Notes: generated from the sequence alone by a model not told the origin. A stretch of DNA of 64,000 nucleotides from Methylocaldum sp035627495 (GCF_035627495.1 NZ_DASPLO010000218.1:51195-115194); one strand, 5' to 3'. Positions 41,255 to 51,037 are shown, counted from the first letter of the stretch. Translations and numbers: made by a program.

Positions 41255-42415
41255 TCAATTCTCTTCCCGCATCCCCACCGACGGCCAGGCGATAAGCAAA
41301 GCCAACAAGCTGGAGCCGGCCGCCGCCGTGTAAACCCAATGAGGTCCCCACGTCGTCCAGAAATATCCGCCGTAGAGACTGCCCAGCGCACCGCCCAGAC
41401 CAAAGCTGAGGCCGCTGTAAAGAGCTTGCCCTTTGCCATGGTGAGGGCCTCGAAAATGGCGATGCACCAGATGGATGGCGGCCACGTGGGCGGAACCGAA
41501 ACTCGCCGCATGAAGCAGTTGGCCCGATAGAATCAGCGCAAGACTGTCGATGCCCCAGGCGATCAAGAGCCAGCGCACCACGCTGAGGGCAAGGCTTGCC
41601 AGGAATATTCGCCTGAGACTGTAGCGCGCCAACAAGCGGTGCAAAAACGCGAACAGCACGATTTCCGCCAAAACCCCGAGCGCCCATAACTGACCGGTCT
41701 CGCCGCTGCTGAACCCGTGATCTTCGAGATAAACCGAGAAAAAGACGTAATAAGGGCCGTGCGCGACCTGTTGCAGTGTGCACGCCAGAAAGAACGCGAT
41801 GACGTCGCCCCGCCTCAAGATATTCGACAGGGAACTCGGGACCATGCCGTGGGCTTCCTCCGGATAGCCCGGCACTATCAGACTCACCAGCCACAGCCCG
41901 ACGAACAGCAAGACGATCAAGTGCGGCAGACAGCTAATGGCGAGCACGCCGTCCAAGGCCTCGCCGACCGCCGCGACCGCTACGATGAAGCCGATCGAGC
42001 CCCACACCCGCACCCAACTGTACCGGTGCGTGTCGTGATGCAAGTGATTGAGAGTAATCGTTTCGAAAAGCGGCAGTGTGGCATTCCAGAAGAAACTGAA
42101 GACCAGCATGATGAGGGCGAGCCAGCCGAACCCTTCCAGCCCGAAAATCAGGCTGAACGCGCACAGGGTCAGAAATCCGGCGAGTCGGATTAGCGGCAGA
42201 GTCCGACCGGTCCGGTCCGCCAGCCAACCCCAGATGTTCGGTGCCACGATCTTGGTCGCTGCGAGAATGGCCATCAACTGGCCGATCTCTGCCGCCGAGA
42301 ATCCCGTGTCTTGGAGATAGAGCGCCCAGTACGGCAGAAAGGCGCCCAGGGCCGCAAAATAGAAAAAATAAAAGCCGGACAACCGGCCGTAAGGCACTTT
42401 ACGCGCCGCGCGCAT
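41255..42415 (-). CDS. MFS transporter, 3-phenylpropionate permease-like (HcaT/MFS_1-like)
   Basis: 386 residues with twelve predicted helices. The N-terminus GFYFFYFAALGAFLPYWALYLQ and the helix 2-3 loop WGWLADRTGR are typical of the PPP/nucleoside-proton symporter branch (MFS_1_like). The histidine-rich loop HLVHRHFRGPHHGKGQALYS between helices 10 and 11 is a mark of HcaT-type proteins. Substrate cannot be told; many members stand beside housekeeping genes as here. ATG 42415 lies 23 bases after the aroC stop; a longer frame through aroC in another phase is a shadow. Probably last in prmB-aroC-transporter. Confidence 0.88.
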   Translation of the reverse strand: MRAARKVPYGRLSGFYFFYFAALGAFLPYWALYLQDTGFSAAEIGQLMAILAATKIVAPNIWGWLADRTGRTLPLIRLAGFLTLCAFSLIFGLEGFGWLALIMLVFSFFWNATLPLFETITLNHLHHDTHRYSWVRVWGSIGFIVAVAAVGEALDGVLAISCLPHLIVLLFVGLWLVSLIVPGYPEEAHGMVPSSLSNILRRGDVIAFFLACTLQQVAHGPYYVFFSVYLEDHGFSSGETGQLWALGVLAEIVLFAFLHRLLARYSLRRIFLASLALSVVRWLLIAWGIDSLALILSGQLLHAASFGSAHVAAIHLVHRHFRGPHHGKGQALYSGLSFGLGGALGSLYGGYFWTTWGPHWVYTAAAGSSLLALLIAWPSVGMREEN

Positions 42416-42438
42416 AGCAGACGGGATGAACGTTCGAG

Positions 42439-43539
42439 CTACGGAACCCTGGGCGGAATCGGCGCCAATTCCGTCCTCACGTCCAAATTCTGGGCCCGAT
42501 GACGCAAGCAATGATCCATCAGCACCAAGGCCATCATCGCTTCTGCGATAGGCGTGGCTCGAATACCGACACAGGGATCGTGCCGGCCCGTGGTAATCAC
42601 TTCCACCGGTTCGCCCCTGACGTTCACCGAATGGCCCGGCAAGCGCAGGCTGGAGGTCGGCTTCAGCGCGATGCTGGCGAAGATATCCTGCCCCGAGGAA
42701 ATGCCGCCCAGCACGCCGCCGGCATGATTGCTCAAGAAACCTTGCGGACTCATCTCGTCGCGGAATTCGGTGCCTTTCGCCTCCACGCAGGTGAAACCAT
42801 CTCCGATCTCGACCCCTTTGACGGCATTGATGCTCATCAAGGCATAGGCCAACTCGGCGTCCAGGCGGTCGAAAATCGGTTCGCCCCAACCCGGCGGCAC
42901 GCCGGTCGCGACGACATTGATACGCGCGCCGATGGACTCCCCTTCTTTGCGGAGGGTGTCCATATAGGCTTCCAGTTCCGCGACCCTGTCGGGATCGGGG
43001 CAGAAGAACGGGTTGTTGTCCACTTCGTCCCAAATCAGCCGATCGATCTTGATCGGGCCGAGCTGGGCCAGATAAGCGCGGATCGTCACGCCGACCCGCT
43101 CTTGCAGATATTTCTTGGCGATGGCGCCGGCAGCCACCCGCATGGCCGTTTCGCGGGCGGAGGAGCGCCCGCCGCCGCGGTAATCGCGGAAGCCGTATTT
43201 CATGTGATAGGTGTAATCGGCATGCCCCGGCCGAAAACGGTCGGCGATCGTGGAGTAATCCTTGGAGCGCTGATCCACGTTCTCGATCAGCAACCCGATG
43301 GGGGTCCCCGTGGTGCGGCCTTCGAATACGCCGGACAGAATCTTTACCTCGTCCGGCTCGCGGCGCTGCGTGGTGTGCCGGGATTTGCCGGGGCGCCGGC
43401 GCTCCAGTTCACCCTGGATGTCGGCCTCGGACAGCTCCAGGCCTGGCGGGCAGCCGTCGACGATGCAGCCGATCGCAGGACCGTGGCTCTCGCCGAACGA
43501 GGTGACGGTGAATAATTTTCCGATGGTGTTTCCGGACAT
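42439..43539 (-). CDS. aroC: Chorismate synthase
   Basis: Last step of the shikimate pathway: EPSP to chorismate with reduced FMN. 366 residues, full length. Signatures are GESHGPAIGCIVDGCPPG, RYGF-type stretch MKYGFRDYRGGGRSSARETA and GVLGGISSGQDI, plus the C-terminal RHDPCVGIRATPIAEAM. The two conserved active-site histidines (in GESHG and RHDP region) are present. It is 24 bases downstream of prmB, the pairing found widely in gammaproteobacteria. Confidence 0.97.
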   Translation of the reverse strand: MSGNTIGKLFTVTSFGESHGPAIGCIVDGCPPGLELSEADIQGELERRRPGKSRHTTQRREPDEVKILSGVFEGRTTGTPIGLLIENVDQRSKDYSTIADRFRPGHADYTYHMKYGFRDYRGGGRSSARETAMRVAAGAIAKKYLQERVGVTIRAYLAQLGPIKIDRLIWDEVDNNPFFCPDPDRVAELEAYMDTLRKEGESIGARINVVATGVPPGWGEPIFDRLDAELAYALMSINAVKGVEIGDGFTCVEAKGTEFRDEMSPQGFLSNHAGGVLGGISSGQDIFASIALKPTSSLRLPGHSVNVRGEPVEVITTGRHDPCVGIRATPIAEAMMALVLMDHCLRHRAQNLDVRTELAPIPPRVP

Positions 43540-43563
43540 GTCAGTGCTTCTTGTGATCTCGGA

Positions 43564-44487
43564 CTAACTTTCCGCGCGAAGAGCCGCGCCGAATTGGTTC
43601 ACCTGCTCCGCCGTCAGCAGAAACACGCCCTCGCCGCCCCGCTCGAAATCCAGCCAGCAAAAAGGAACTTCCGGGTACGCCGCTTCCAAAGCTTCGGCGC
43701 TACTACCCACTTCCACGACGAGGATGCCCTCCGGCTTTAGGTGATGATGGGCGTCCCGGAGAATACGCCGCACGCAATCCAGCCCGTCCTCGCCGGCTTC
43801 CAATCCCAACCTCGGCTCGGCGTGATATTCCGGCGCCAACCCGCGCCACTCGTCCAGGTTTACATAGGGCGGATTGCTGACGATCAGATCGTAGCGCCGA
43901 TCCCCAAGCTCGGAATAAACGTCCGACCTAATGGCGCTCACCCGGTCTTCCATGTGATGCTTTTCGATGTTGATTCGCGCCACGTTCAGCGCATCCGAGG
44001 AGATATCGACGGCATCGACTTGGGCATCCGGAAAGGCGTAGGCGCAAGCGATGGCGATGCAAGCGCTGCCCGTGCATAGATCGAGTACGTCGTGCACCCG
44101 ATCCGCTTCGATCCAGGGATTGAAATGGTTTTCGATCAACTCCGCGATGGGCGAGCGCGGCACCAATACCCGTTCGTCCACGTAGAACGACAAACCCGCA
44201 AAAGAGGCATCGTGCGTGAGATAGGCGAGAGGCTTGCGCTCCACAATTCGGCGCTCGATGAGCTCAAGGACGCGCTCCCGCTCGTCCATGGTCAAGGTGG
44301 ACGCGAAATAGCCGCCGGGAAGGTCATAGGGCATATGCAAGGCATGGAGCACCAGGGCAGCGGCTTCGTCCAGCGCGCTGGCCGTGCCGTGGCCGAAAAA
44401 CAATTCCGCTTGCACGAAGCGGCTGGCAGCCCAACGGATGTAATCGCGGATGGTGGTTAAAGTTGCGGACGGATGGGATGTAGACAT
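43564..44487 (-). CDS. prmB: 50S ribosomal protein L3 glutamine N5-methyltransferase
   Basis: 307 residues, SAM-dependent methylation of a glutamine in ribosomal protein L3. The catalytic loop is SNPPYVNLDEW and motif I is VLDLCTGSACIAIACAYAF, with the acidic DAVDISSDALNVA. An N-terminal helical domain includes RKPLAYLTHDASFAGLSFYV and VLVPRSPIAELI. PrmC is the alternative within the family, but the YLTHDASFAGL segment and the place directly before aroC indicate PrmB. First gene of the prmB-aroC-transporter unit. Confidence 0.95.
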   Translation of the reverse strand: MSTSHPSATLTTIRDYIRWAASRFVQAELFFGHGTASALDEAAALVLHALHMPYDLPGGYFASTLTMDERERVLELIERRIVERKPLAYLTHDASFAGLSFYVDERVLVPRSPIAELIENHFNPWIEADRVHDVLDLCTGSACIAIACAYAFPDAQVDAVDISSDALNVARINIEKHHMEDRVSAIRSDVYSELGDRRYDLIVSNPPYVNLDEWRGLAPEYHAEPRLGLEAGEDGLDCVRRILRDAHHHLKPEGILVVEVGSSAEALEAAYPEVPFCWLDFERGGEGVFLLTAEQVNQFGAALRAES

Positions 44488-44648
44488 GGCCGAAGATTCC
44501 GATAGGGCGGGTATTGTAATCGAAAATCGCCCCGAACCGACGAGGTTTACGGGAAATCCGTTGTTGGAACGGGCGGCCGTATATACCCCAACCCACGCAG
44601 AATGCGACCGGGGCGTATAATGACTATCATCTGAGCCGGAGAATCGTC

Positions 44649-45218
44649 ATGCTAAGCCGAAAACACGAGATCCTCAGCGAAGAGGAATATCTACGGATGG
44701 AACTGGACAACCCCGCGCGTCACGAGTACGTGGCCGGCGAAGTGTTTGCCATGACCGGAACCACGCTTCGCCATAACATTATTGCCGGTAACTTGTTTGC
44801 CGCCCTACGCGCCCACTTGCGGGCAACCCCCTGCCGGGTATTCATGGCCGATGTACGGGTGCGGGTGGAAAAGGCCAACGCGCATTACTATGCGGACATT
44901 CTGGTAAGCTGCGGTCCCGGCGTGCAAAAGATAGACCTTCAAACCCGTGCGGTGGACGACCCGTCATTGATCATCGAGGTACTTTCCACTCATACCGAAG
45001 CCACGGATCGGCGGGAAAAGCTTCTGGCGTACCGCACTTTGCCTTCCCTAAAGGAGTACGTCTTAGTCAGCCAGAATGAGGCGCGGGTGGAAATCCACCG
45101 CCGCCTTCCCGAGTCCGGCTGGGAAAACATCGAATACTCCGGCCCGGAAGTCGTGGAATTCGCCTCTGTGGATCTGAGGCTGGATATGCGTGAAATCTAC
45201 GAGGGCCGTACCCATTGA
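44649..45218 (+). CDS. Uma2-family (DUF820) PD-(D/E)XK endonuclease-fold protein
   Basis: 189 residues. The DUF820 pattern is clear: LSEEEYLRMELDNPARHEYV and AGEVFAMTGTTLRHNIIAGN, then the nuclease core with the Asp in YYADILVSCG and LIIEVLSTHTEATDRREKL. The terminal LVSQNEARVEIHRR completes it. The core keeps the D...E-x-[V/K] residues, so nuclease activity is possible, but the family's biological role is unsettled; it is abundant in cyanobacteria and in bacteria with many repeats. Lone gene between prmB and argC, possibly acquired. GGAG precedes the ATG. Confidence 0.88.
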   Translation: MLSRKHEILSEEEYLRMELDNPARHEYVAGEVFAMTGTTLRHNIIAGNLFAALRAHLRATPCRVFMADVRVRVEKANAHYYADILVSCGPGVQKIDLQTRAVDDPSLIIEVLSTHTEATDRREKLLAYRTLPSLKEYVLVSQNEARVEIHRRLPESGWENIEYSGPEVVEFASVDLRLDMREIYEGRTH

Positions 45219-45322
45219 CGCCCTTACTCTGGACCCGACGCGCATGTAAACAGTCCCGCTGGGGGACGTCCGACCGATTCGCTTGAGACCTCTGCCCCTC
45301 AGTCGATTCGAACCGCGGCCTT

Positions 45323-46354
45323 TTAAGGATAAAGCCCAATGGTTCTGAGTCCCGCCGTTTCTTCCAAACCGAACATCAGGTTCATGTTCTGCACCGCTTG
45401 CCCGGCCGCGCCTTTCACCAAGTTGTCGATGACCGACAAAATCACCACCGTATTGCCCTCCAAAGGCCGATGGACGGCGATTTGGCATCGGTTTACGCCG
45501 CGCACGTTGCGCGTGTCGGGATGAGAACCGGATGGCAAAATGTCAACGAAGGGCTCGGTGCGATAGCGCTCCTCGAACAGTGCCTGCAAGTCGCTGTGCT
45601 CGGCGCTCAACTCGGCATAAACCGTGGCGTGAATGCCTCGAATCATGGGGATCAAATGAGGCACGAAAGTCAGGCCGACAGCCTGCCCGGCCGCCTGCTC
45701 CAGTCCCTGCTTGATTTCCGGCCAATGGCGGTGGCCTTTGACGCTATAGGCCTTGAGGCTCTCGCCCGTTTCGCTCATCAGGATGGGAATTTCCGCTTTC
45801 CGCCCAGCGCCACTGACGCCCGATTTCACATCGGCGATGATATGGTCCAAGCGAATCGCGCCCGACTCGACCAACGGGAGCAATCCCAATTGAACCGAGG
45901 TCGGATAGCAACCGGGACAGGCGATCAGCCTCGCCGATTTAATCATTGCCCTATTCACTTCCGGCAGACCGTAAACGGCTTCTTCCAGGAGGTGCGGAGA
46001 AACGTGCGGCTCCCCATACCAATGGGCCCACACGTCGGGGTCTTTGAGGCGAAAATCGGCGGCCAGGTCGATGATTTTGACGCCCCGTGCCAACAATGCT
46101 TCGGCCATTCGCATCGCGGTGCCGTTGGGCGTCGCGAAAAACACCGCGTCGCAGCCGGCCAGCGCATCCACTGAGGGCTCGACAAAGATGGTATCGACGA
46201 AGCCTCTCAGATTCGGATACAGCTCATCGACTCGCTTTCCGGCATCGGCGCGCGAGGTCACGAGTGTTATGGTGACGTCAGGATGAAGCGCGAGAATCCG
46301 CAACAACTCTACACCGGTATAGCCGGTGCCGCCGACGATGCCTACTCGGATCAT
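45323..46354 (-). CDS. argC: N-acetyl-gamma-glutamyl-phosphate reductase
   Basis: Third step of arginine synthesis. 343 residues of the type-1 ArgC. Rossmann start VGIVGGTGYTGVELLRILA, the catalytic Cys in LIACPGCYPTSVQLGLLPL, KSGVSGAGRK and the histidine of FVPHLIPMIRGIHATVY are all present. Its C-terminus ends close to the convergent Uma2 gene. The gap to ihfA (46355-46596) contains no gene that I can see. No arginine operator motif was recognised upstream. Confidence 0.96.
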   Translation of the reverse strand: MIRVGIVGGTGYTGVELLRILALHPDVTITLVTSRADAGKRVDELYPNLRGFVDTIFVEPSVDALAGCDAVFFATPNGTAMRMAEALLARGVKIIDLAADFRLKDPDVWAHWYGEPHVSPHLLEEAVYGLPEVNRAMIKSARLIACPGCYPTSVQLGLLPLVESGAIRLDHIIADVKSGVSGAGRKAEIPILMSETGESLKAYSVKGHRHWPEIKQGLEQAAGQAVGLTFVPHLIPMIRGIHATVYAELSAEHSDLQALFEERYRTEPFVDILPSGSHPDTRNVRGVNRCQIAVHRPLEGNTVVILSVIDNLVKGAAGQAVQNMNLMFGLEETAGLRTIGLYP

Positions 46355-46596
46355 GTTCGGCTCTCTTGTTCGAAAGGGTTGAGGGTGATAAGTGAAAAAA
46401 AGAGGTTAAACCGAGGCATCCAGCGCCGCAAGCTCAACAATCAGCAATGGATGTACAGATAAGCGGGTTGAGTGCCCCGTTTCCATCGGCAACCGGTTCA
46501 TGTTCAGCTGTGCTTGGCCGACGCCTGAACCCGTGATAGGGCTTGTTTTTTATCAGCCGGTTATGGGACTTAAACCATCTTGAATAGTAACGGGCC

Positions 46597-46932
46597 TCAA
46601 GACTTCGCAATGGGCGACCCAACTTTTTGCCGAGCGTTTTCTTCTTCCGAATACGCCTCGACGCTTACCTTCAATTTTTGCCCCGGTTTGAACGTCACCA
46701 CACGGCGCGCGGTTATCGGAATTTCTTCACCGGTTTTTGGATTTCTGCCGGGTCGCTGATTCTTGTCGCGCAGGTCGAAATTGCCGAATCCGGATAATTT
46801 CACCGAACTCCCTTGCGCCAAGGCGGTCTTGATCTCTTCGAAAAACTGGTCGACCAACTCCTTGGCATCCCGCTTGTTAATGCCGTGGTTTTCGAAAAGC
46901 TTCTCAACCATGTCTGCTTTGGTCAGTGCCAT
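46597..46932 (-). CDS. ihfA: Integration host factor subunit alpha
   Basis: 111 residues of the DNA-bending HU/IHF family. The beta-arm with the intercalating proline is seen in DKNQRPGRNPKTGEEIPI, and the start MALTKADMVEKLFE is IhfA-like. Placement four bases after pheT is the standard gammaproteobacterial arrangement, which separates it from HU and IhfB. The C-tail (EENARQKVGSPIAKS) is slightly longer than in E. coli. It is the last gene of the thrS-infC-rpmI-rplT-pheST-ihfA series. Confidence 0.96.
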   Translation of the reverse strand: MALTKADMVEKLFENHGINKRDAKELVDQFFEEIKTALAQGSSVKLSGFGNFDLRDKNQRPGRNPKTGEEIPITARRVVTFKPGQKLKVSVEAYSEEENARQKVGSPIAKS

Positions 46933-46936
46933 CTTT

Positions 46937-49315
46937 TCAATCTCTCAACCTAGCATTGAATTCTTTGCTCAGACGATCCACCACTCTCCCCACTGTTTCA
47001 TCGACCCTGGCATCGGTCAGCGTCTCAGCTTCGTCCTGCAGCACGAGCCCGAGAGCAACGCTCTTCCGGCCGGTTTCGACGCCCTGTCCCCGGTATACGT
47101 CGAATACCACGACCTGGCGCAGGATAGAACTATCAGTGCCTTTCACGCAATCGATCAAACAATGTACGGTGACGGATTCGTCGATAATGACCGCAATATC
47201 CCGGCGTACTTGAGGAAATTTCGAGATGCCCTGGAATACGGGAATATTTCTTCCCAGCAACACGTCTTGATCGAGCTCGAACAGGAAAACGTTTTGTTCG
47301 AAACCCAAGTGCTTTTCCAAGCGCGGATGCAGCATCCCGATCCAACCTAGCCGCTCGCCGCCGAGCCGGATTTCCGCCGCCTGCCCCGGATGAAGTGCAG
47401 GATGGGTCCCGGCGACAAATTCCAAATCAGCCTCCCGGCCGGTCAATTTAATGATGCCTTCGACGTCGGCCTTGATGTCGTAAAAGTCTACCGAACGGGC
47501 GGACTCTCCCCACTGCTCTTCATGCACCGAGCCCATCGCTAGGCCGGCCAGGGATTTCCGCTGTTCGATGCCACTATCCCGCCGTGCGAAACGTAGGCCG
47601 GTTTCGAACAGGCGCACCCGGTTCTGCTGGCGAAATGTATTCTTGAGGGCTGCATCCAGCAAACCGCACCAAAGGCCGGTGCGCATCACGGCCAGATCCG
47701 AGGAAATCGGATTTTTCAGCACGAGGTAGGGAATTTCGGGCTCGATCAGCGCTTGCCGCGCTTCATCGACAAAGCTATAGGTAATCGCTTCCTGATAGCT
47801 ACGATCGACCAAAAGATTCTTTGCACGATCCAGATCAAGAACCCCTTCCGACACCGGTCGCATGGCCGTCGCCATGACCGGATGCCGGCGCGGCAGCGAT
47901 TCGTAGCCGTAGACCCGTCCGAGTTCTTCGATGAGATCGGCTTCGATGGCAATGTCGAAACGAAAACCGGGGGGCGTTACGGTCCATCCCTCCGGATGCT
48001 CCACCAGAGTCATTCCGAGCCGCATAAGGATTTCGTCCACCTTTGACCGGTCTATGTTCATGCCGAGCAGCCGGGTAACCCTTTCGTGGCGCAGCAGAAT
48101 TGGAGTTCGCTGAGGCAAATGTGAAGAGCTGACCGCTTCAGTAATGGGTCCGGCCTCTCCGCCTGCCGTAGCTATAATGAGTTCGCTGGCCCGCTCGATG
48201 GCACGAGCCTGCAATTCCGGATCAATCCCTCGCTCAAACCGATGGGACGATTCGGTATTTAATCCGTAGCGCCGCGCCTTACCCATAATCACGCTTGGGG
48301 TGAAAAAAGCACATTCGACAAAGATGTCGGCGGTGTCATCACTCACCGCTGAGTCGCTACCGCCCATGACTCCCGCCAGCGCCAAGGCTTTCCGTTGATC
48401 GGCGATAACTAAAACATCCGGGTCCAGTGAGACCTCCTCGTCGTTCAACAAGCGCAGCTTCTCTCCCGGCGTGGCATAGCGAACGTGGATGCCTCCTTCC
48501 AGCTTGGCTGCGTCGAAGGCATGCAAAGGCTGCCCCATTTCCAATAATACGTAATTGGTAACGTCCACCACTGCGTCCAAGGAACGGATGCCGGCACGTC
48601 GCAAGCGTTCGCGCATCCACAGCGGCGTCTGGGCCGTACGCGATATGCCTTTGATCAGCCGCCCCAAATAGCGCGGGCACGCCTCGGGCGCGGAAACGCT
48701 TACCGGGAATGTGTCTCGAGCAGATACGGAAACGGTCGGCACGTCCGGCACCGTCCAATCCAACCCGTTGAGCAAAGCCACTTCACGCGCGATACCCTCC
48801 ATGCTCAGGCAGTCCGCACGGTTCGGCGTCAGATCGACCTCGACGATGCAATCGTTCAGTTTCAGATAATCCCGGACATCGGCGCCCACCGGAGCGTCTG
48901 CGGGCAATTCCATCAAGCCGGTTTGAGGATCCTCGATTCCCAGCTCTTTGGCTGAACAGAGCATGCCGAACGAGGCTACGCCTCGGAGTTCCGATTTTCG
49001 AATACTGACATCGCCCGGCAGACGGGCGCCCTCGACGGCGAGCGGCACGCGCATCCCAACCCAGACATTGGGCGCTCCGCATACGATCTGAAGCGGCTCT
49101 CCGGAACCGCTGGACACACGGCAGACTCGCAGCCGGTCGGCTTGTGGATGCGGCGAAACTTCGAGGACTTCGCCCACGATAACGCCGCTGAACGATCCGC
49201 CGGCGGGCTCGGCGCTGTCGACCTCCAAACCCGCCATCGTCAGCTGATGAACCAGTCTTTGCGTATCGATTGATGGATTGACGTATTCTCGTAACCAGGC
49301 TTCGCTGAAGCGCAT
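46937..49315 (-). CDS. pheT: Phenylalanyl-tRNA synthetase beta subunit
   Basis: 792 residues, full length. In order: an EMAP/tRNA-binding OB domain (about 40-150; GVIVGEVLEVSPHPQADRLR), B3/B4 editing domain (RYLGRLIKG, VTNYVLLEMGQPLHAFDA), B5, the catalytic-like core and the C-terminal anticodon-binding FDX-ACB domain (FPQVRRDIAVIIDESV). It forms the alpha2-beta2 enzyme with PheS, whose gene ends 21 bases upstream. Nothing unusual in motifs. Confidence 0.97.
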   Translation of the reverse strand: MRFSEAWLREYVNPSIDTQRLVHQLTMAGLEVDSAEPAGGSFSGVIVGEVLEVSPHPQADRLRVCRVSSGSGEPLQIVCGAPNVWVGMRVPLAVEGARLPGDVSIRKSELRGVASFGMLCSAKELGIEDPQTGLMELPADAPVGADVRDYLKLNDCIVEVDLTPNRADCLSMEGIAREVALLNGLDWTVPDVPTVSVSARDTFPVSVSAPEACPRYLGRLIKGISRTAQTPLWMRERLRRAGIRSLDAVVDVTNYVLLEMGQPLHAFDAAKLEGGIHVRYATPGEKLRLLNDEEVSLDPDVLVIADQRKALALAGVMGGSDSAVSDDTADIFVECAFFTPSVIMGKARRYGLNTESSHRFERGIDPELQARAIERASELIIATAGGEAGPITEAVSSSHLPQRTPILLRHERVTRLLGMNIDRSKVDEILMRLGMTLVEHPEGWTVTPPGFRFDIAIEADLIEELGRVYGYESLPRRHPVMATAMRPVSEGVLDLDRAKNLLVDRSYQEAITYSFVDEARQALIEPEIPYLVLKNPISSDLAVMRTGLWCGLLDAALKNTFRQQNRVRLFETGLRFARRDSGIEQRKSLAGLAMGSVHEEQWGESARSVDFYDIKADVEGIIKLTGREADLEFVAGTHPALHPGQAAEIRLGGERLGWIGMLHPRLEKHLGFEQNVFLFELDQDVLLGRNIPVFQGISKFPQVRRDIAVIIDESVTVHCLIDCVKGTDSSILRQVVVFDVYRGQGVETGRKSVALGLVLQDEAETLTDARVDETVGRVVDRLSKEFNARLRD

Positions 49316-49336
49316 GGGAAGGACCGTATGTTGTTC

Positions 49337-50362
49337 TTAAAATGCCGCGAATTGCGAGAGAAATCTAAGGTCGTTTTCAAAAAATAGCCTGAGGTCGTTG
49401 ATGCCGTAGCGCAACATTGCGAGCCGCTCCACGCCCAAGCCGAAGGCGAATCCGGTATAACGTTCCGGATCGATCTTGACGAATTCGAATACTCGCGGAT
49501 GGATCATTCCGCAGCCCATCACCTCCAACCAACCGGTCTGTTTGCAGACACGGCAGCCCTCGCCCCCGCAAATGACGCACTCGATATCAACTTCGGCGGA
49601 AGGCTCGGTAAACGGAAAATACGAGGGGCGGAAACGTACCTGCATGTCCTTTTCGAAGAACAAGGTCAGGAATTCGTAGAGAATGCCCTTGAGGTCGGCA
49701 AAGCTGACGTCCCGATCGACGACGAATCCTTCCACCTGGTGGAACATCGGGGTATGCGTCAAATCGGAATCGCAGCGATAGACGCGGCCCGGCGCGATTA
49801 CCCTTAGCGGTGGATCCTGGGTCTCCATAATCCGCACCTGTACCGGCGACGTATGGGTGCGCAAGAGGGTATGATCGTCGAAGTAGAAGGTGTCATGCAT
49901 CGCCCGCGCGGGATGGTGAGCGGGTATGTTCAGGGCCTCGAAGTTGTGGTAGTCATCTTCCACCTCCGGACCTTCGACTATGTCGAAACCGACGTTCTTG
50001 AAGAGTTGGCTGATGCGCCGCAATGTCAAAGTGACCGGATGGAGCCCCCCGGTACGCTGTCCGCGACCAGGCAAGGTAACGTCTATGGTTTCCCGCTTGA
50101 GACGCCCTTCCAGTTCGAGCAACTCAAGAACGCTCTTCCGAGCCTCCAAATCGGCCATAAACCGGTCTTTGGCCCGATTGATCCAGCCTCCCGCCTCCCG
50201 CCGTTGATCGGCCGGAAGCGTACCGAGCTCTTTCATGCGCTCGGTAAAGATACCTTTCTTGCCGAGGTAATGTACCCGTACTTGATAAAGTTTTCCGAGC
50301 GTGTCGGCTTCGGCCACTTGTTTTTGGGCCTGCACGAGAAGTTCTTCAAGGGATGTACTCAC
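49337..50362 (-). CDS. pheS: Phenylalanyl-tRNA synthetase alpha subunit
   Basis: 341 residues of the class II synthetase catalytic subunit. Motif 2 region DTFYFDDHTLLRTHTSPVQVR and motif 3 FGLGVERLAMLRYGIND are complete. The Phe-specific PSYFPFTEPSAEVDI is present. A cysteine set CVICGGEGCRVCKQTGWLEV resembles a zinc site seen in many bacterial PheS. The start is GTG 50362. A hairpin lies in the 83-base gap after rplT. Confidence 0.97.
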   Translation of the reverse strand: MSTSLEELLVQAQKQVAEADTLGKLYQVRVHYLGKKGIFTERMKELGTLPADQRREAGGWINRAKDRFMADLEARKSVLELLELEGRLKRETIDVTLPGRGQRTGGLHPVTLTLRRISQLFKNVGFDIVEGPEVEDDYHNFEALNIPAHHPARAMHDTFYFDDHTLLRTHTSPVQVRIMETQDPPLRVIAPGRVYRCDSDLTHTPMFHQVEGFVVDRDVSFADLKGILYEFLTLFFEKDMQVRFRPSYFPFTEPSAEVDIECVICGGEGCRVCKQTGWLEVMGCGMIHPRVFEFVKIDPERYTGFAFGLGVERLAMLRYGINDLRLFFENDLRFLSQFAAF

Positions 50363-50400
50363 AGCCTTGCTCGCTTGGACAACGGTTTGGAGATGGGAAC

Positions 50401-50427
50401 GGGAAAGACTTCAGACGAGTCTTCCCC
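50401..50427 (-). promoter_or_regulatory. Hairpin in the rplT-pheS spacer
   Basis: On the minus strand GGGGAAGACT and AGTCTTTCCC pair as a roughly 10-bp stem (one bulge) around CGTCTGA. No T-tract follows. It lies where E. coli has the pheST attenuator, but no Phe-rich leader peptide was identified, so it may simply be a processing or pausing site. Confidence 0.35.
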
Positions 50428-50445
50428 GTGGAAACCAGATGTGGG

Positions 50446-50793
50446 CTAACCCTGGGCGATTCTGGCCAACTCAGCGAACGCTTCTTTGTCGCGAACAGCC
50501 AAATCCGCCAGAACTTTACGATCGATTTCGACGGAGGCCTTTTTCAGGCCATCCATAAAGCGGCTATAGGAAAGTCCGAATTCACGTGCCGCAGCATTGA
50601 TTCTCACGATCCAAAGCGCACGGAATTGACGCTTTCTCTGTCTACGATCGCGATAAGCATATTGGCCGGCTTTGATTACCGCCTGTTTGGCAACGCGATA
50701 TACTCGGCTACGGGCGCCGTAATAACCTTTGGCTTGTTTGAGAACCTTTTTGTGCCGGGCTCTCGCAGTGACGCCTCGTTTTACTCTAGGCAT
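50446..50793 (-). CDS. rplT: 50S ribosomal protein L20
   Basis: 115 residues, normal size. Early assembly protein of the 50S subunit and translational repressor of its own operon in enterobacteria. MPRVKRGVTARARHKKVLKQ and FRALWIVRINAAAREFGLSY are the family signatures. It follows rpmI by 29 bases. A start ATG with an upstream AG-rich site is clear. Confidence 0.98.
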   Translation of the reverse strand: MPRVKRGVTARARHKKVLKQAKGYYGARSRVYRVAKQAVIKAGQYAYRDRRQRKRQFRALWIVRINAAAREFGLSYSRFMDGLKKASVEIDRKVLADLAVRDKEAFAELARIAQG

Positions 50794-50822
50794 GGGCTTC
50801 TCTCTCGATGGGCAAGATAAAA

Positions 50823-51020
50823 TCAGCTATAAGGCAACAAGCGAGCCGCACCACGCACATCCGACGGGTGCAAAGCGGCGGGACTGCGCAATTGACGCTT
50901 TCTCTTGGTGCTCTTCTTGGTCAGGATGTGACGGCGGTGCGAATGATTGCACTTGAAACCGCCGGACGCGGTGCGCTTGAAGCGTTTCGCCGCGCCGCGA
51001 TTGGTCTTTATCTTAGGCAT
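50823..51020 (-). CDS. rpmI: 50S ribosomal protein L35
   Basis: 65 residues. MPKIKTNRGAAKRFKRTASG and KCNHSHRRHILTKKSTKRKR are diagnostic. The ATG at 51020 is right because GGAG lies 9 bases upstream; a frame opening four codons earlier would run into the infC gap. Lies 17 bases after infC and before rplT. Confidence 0.98.
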   Translation of the reverse strand: MPKIKTNRGAAKRFKRTASGGFKCNHSHRRHILTKKSTKRKRQLRSPAALHPSDVRGAARLLPYS

Positions 51021-51037
51021 GTGAATCTCCAATTAAC

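Noticed and set aside
41255..43033. 592-residue frame covering the transporter and most of aroC
   Set aside because: The upstream part is out-of-frame aroC sequence. The MFS start at 42415 follows aroC properly.
46355..46596. tRNA or small gene between argC and ihfA
   Set aside because: No cloverleaf, TTCGA arm or protein-like frame could be found.
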